The notes under the pieces are model-generated. The model had not been told where the DNA came from, did no database searches, and saw only the letters and a list, made by a program, of their open reading frames with translations. A DNA stretch of 60,665 nucleotides from Proteiniclasticum sp. (GTDB lineage Bacteria; Bacillota; Clostridia; Clostridiales; Clostridiaceae): assembly GCF_003514505.1 (NCBI RefSeq), contig NZ_DOPX01000029.1, positions 1 through 60,665 on the forward strand, written 5' to 3'. The position numbers and the translations under genes were made by a program. This document shows, one piece after another, positions 59,343-60,665 of this stretch (the stretch's first letter is position 1; every line of letters begins with the position of its first letter).

Positions 59343-59810
59343 ATGAAAATTGCGTTAGGATCAGACCATGGTGGATTCGGACTAAAGAATCTGATCAAGG
59401 AGCACTTAGAAAATAAGGGGATTGAGGTGACAGATTTTGGGACCTATTCCAGGGAATCCTGTGATTACCCTGACATCTCCCAGAAAGTTGGACACGCTGT
59501 GGTGGACAAAAGCCATGAGTATGGTATTCTTATTTGTGGTACTGGCATAGGAATCGGTATTGCAGCGAATAAAATCAAAGGAGTTCGCGCTGCACTGGTA
59601 CATGACACATTCAGTGCCCATGCGACAAGGGAGCATAATAATGCCAATATCCTAACCATGGGAGAGCGCGTTATTGGACCGGGCCTCGCACTGGATATTG
59701 TTGATATCTTCCTGGGAACCGAGTTTGAGGGAGGAAGACATCAGCAGAGAATCGACAAAATTACTAAGCTGGAAGAACAATACACCATATCTGAGGAGGA
59801 AAACATTTAA
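59343..59810 (+). CDS. rpiB: Ribose-5-phosphate isomerase B
   Basis: The 155-residue protein has GSDHGG with the phosphate-contacting His, ICGTGIG with the catalytic Cys and HNNANILTMG. It interconverts ribose-5- and ribulose-5-phosphate. This is the standard housekeeping RpiB, in contrast to the divergent RpiB-like protein at 33028-33480. AGGAGG lies before the ATG. Its stop TAA overlaps the upp ATG by one base. Confidence 0.95.
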   Translation: MKIALGSDHGGFGLKNLIKEHLENKGIEVTDFGTYSRESCDYPDISQKVGHAVVDKSHEYGILICGTGIGIGIAANKIKGVRAALVHDTFSAHATREHNNANILTMGERVIGPGLALDIVDIFLGTEFEGGRHQQRIDKITKLEEQYTISEEENI

Positions 59811-60439
59811 TGAGTAAAGTAACAGAAATCAATCATCCTTTAATCCTGCACAAACTGGCAATCATCCGCGATAAAAACACAGGATCCAAAGAGTTCCGTG
59901 AAGTGGTGGAAGAAATCTCAACTCTCATGGCTTATGAGGTAACCAGGGATTTGCCGATGGAAGATGTGGATATTGAAACACCGGTAGCAATAGCTCACTG
60001 CAAAACCATCACTGGAAAGAAGCTTGCCATTGTTCCAATTTTAAGAGCCGGTATCGGTATGGTGGATGGTATGCTGAAACTTGTGCCTGCCGCAAAAGTT
60101 GGGCATATTGGGCTGTACCGTGATGAAAGCACTCTTCAGCCTGTTGAATACTTCTGCAAGCTGCCTAAGGACATCGAAGAGCGTGATGTGATCGTGGTGG
60201 ATCCAATGCTCGCAACTGGTGGATCTGCTGTGGACGCAATTCATATGTTGAAGAAACGAGGAGCCAAGAGCATCAAGTTCGTAGGCCTTGTGGCTGCACC
60301 AGAAGGAATCAAAGTTCTTTCAGAAAAGCATCCTGATGTGGATATTTTCATTGCTTCCATTGATGAGAAGCTCAATGAGAACGGATATATCGTTCCTGGT
60401 TTAGGTGATGCTGGAGACAGACTTTTTGGCACAAAATAA
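59810..60439 (+). CDS. upp: Uracil phosphoribosyltransferase
   Basis: The 209-residue salvage enzyme makes UMP from uracil and PRPP. The PRPP-binding motif is VIVVDPMLATGGSAVDAI (about 126-143), and IVPGLGDAGDR near the C-terminus binds uracil. The start codon overlaps the rpiB stop (TAATG), so translation is coupled. Terminated by a strong hairpin. Confidence 0.97.
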   Translation: MSKVTEINHPLILHKLAIIRDKNTGSKEFREVVEEISTLMAYEVTRDLPMEDVDIETPVAIAHCKTITGKKLAIVPILRAGIGMVDGMLKLVPAAKVGHIGLYRDESTLQPVEYFCKLPKDIEERDVIVVDPMLATGGSAVDAIHMLKKRGAKSIKFVGLVAAPEGIKVLSEKHPDVDIFIASIDEKLNENGYIVPGLGDAGDRLFGTK

Positions 60440-60444
60440 TGAGG

Positions 60445-60477
60445 ATACTCTCTGAGATTTCAGAGAGTATTTTTTTC
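60445..60477 (+). terminator. Terminator after upp
   Basis: ATACTCTCTGA and TCAGAGAGTAT form a perfect 11-bp stem around GATT and are followed by six T. Confidence 0.93.
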
Positions 60478-60571
60478 TTCAAACCAATTGAGCAACATAG
60501 GTTATGGTGCTTGAAAACCTTGGAAATGGCTCTGGAGAAGAAATTTTTTGATTTTATTTTTCAAAAAACCC

Positions 60572-60600
60572 TTGAAATATCGTCTTCCAGGCTATATACT
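60572..60600 (+). promoter_or_regulatory. Promoter of tRNA-Ser
   Basis: TTGAAA (60572-60577) and TATACT (60595-60600) are 17 bases apart; transcription would start near 60607, 39 bases before the tRNA. Confidence 0.65.
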
Positions 60601-60645
60601 AATCTTTGTCAGTTCAGTTACTGGCAGCTGAAAGGAATCGGTTAG

Positions 60646-60665
60646 GGAGGAGTACCCAAGTGGCC
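60646..60665 (+). tRNA. tRNA-Ser, 5' part only
   Basis: The last 20 bases read GGAGGAG-T-A-CCCAAGTGGCC: a seven-base acceptor arm, U8, A9 and a D-arm as in Firmicute class II tRNA-Ser. The anticodon lies beyond the window edge, so the isoacceptor cannot be told. Confidence 0.85.

Noticed and set aside
1..60665. Mobile elements, CRISPR arrays, prophage
   Set aside because: No transposase or integrase motifs, no regularly spaced repeats and no shift in base composition were seen.

Overview
This 60.7 kb window is chromosomal DNA of an anaerobic, low-to-moderate GC Firmicute, most likely a Clostridia member. The evidence is strong AGGAGG ribosome-binding sites, frequent TTG/GTG starts, a glmS ribozyme, a veg gene, an HcpR/Hcp pair, a putative sensory [FeFe]-hydrogenase operon, and the conserved Firmicute block rpmE-tdk-DUF1385-prmC-prfA-sua5-ywlE-rpiB-upp. 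I see no insertion sequence, prophage or CRISPR array. Base and codon usage look even throughout, so this reads as core chromosome with a few accessory metabolic cassettes.

Layout. 1-6.5 kb: membrane-anchored unknown, DUF1846 protein, sigma/anti-sigma-like pair, DegV, SmpB, ProC. 6.5-16 kb: a secreted FMN/FAD lipoprotein reductase divergent from a TetR regulator that has a clear operator, an SH3-like lipoprotein, a nitroreductase, a Gfo/Idh/MocA oxidoreductase, a GNAT protein, PepF and MscS. 16-19.3 kb: a three-gene H2-sensing type operon (thioredoxin-like 2Fe-2S protein, HydS-like [FeFe]-hydrogenase with PAS domain, SpoIIE-type phosphatase) whose promoter carries a near-perfect Rex box. 19.4-25.4 kb: a GlpP-controlled glycerol-3-phosphate oxidation locus with a terminator/antiterminator leader, two glpA paralogues, a GlpB-like flavoprotein and a DUF1667 protein. 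25.5-29.2 kb: MATE exporter and glmS with its ribozyme. 29.2-33.5 kb: a SorC-regulated cassette (GpsA-like dehydrogenase, FGGY kinase, RpiB-like isomerase) that forms a logical but unassigned polyol-phosphate route.

33.5-41 kb: CDGSH protein, acylphosphatase, an unknown membrane protein and a two-component system, then a large class B penicillin-binding protein. 40.7-42.4 kb: FMN-binding lipoprotein, NusG-domain-II protein and Gx transporter, resembling parts of flavin-based extracellular electron transfer loci. 42.5-49.2 kb: veg, ispE, a glycolipid glycosyltransferase, DUF1934, pyrG and rho. 49.2-53.9 kb: HcpR-type regulator, hcp and an ABC-F ATPase sit between rho and rpmE. 53.9-60.4 kb: translation factor and nucleotide salvage block. 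The window ends in the first 20 bases of a tRNA-Ser.

The common theme is anaerobic redox management. Electrons could be disposed of through extracellular flavoproteins, redox state is probably sensed by Rex, HcpR and the hydrogenase-like sensor, and reduced carbon (glycerol-3-phosphate, an unknown polyol) is oxidised by flavin or NAD(P) dehydrogenases. The strongest candidates for new biology are the SorC/GpsA/FGGY/RpiB cassette, the Rex-linked hydrogenase sensor with an unrecognised phosphatase C-terminal domain, the glmS ribozyme closed by an extra 9-bp helix, and the short ORFs in the rho leader.
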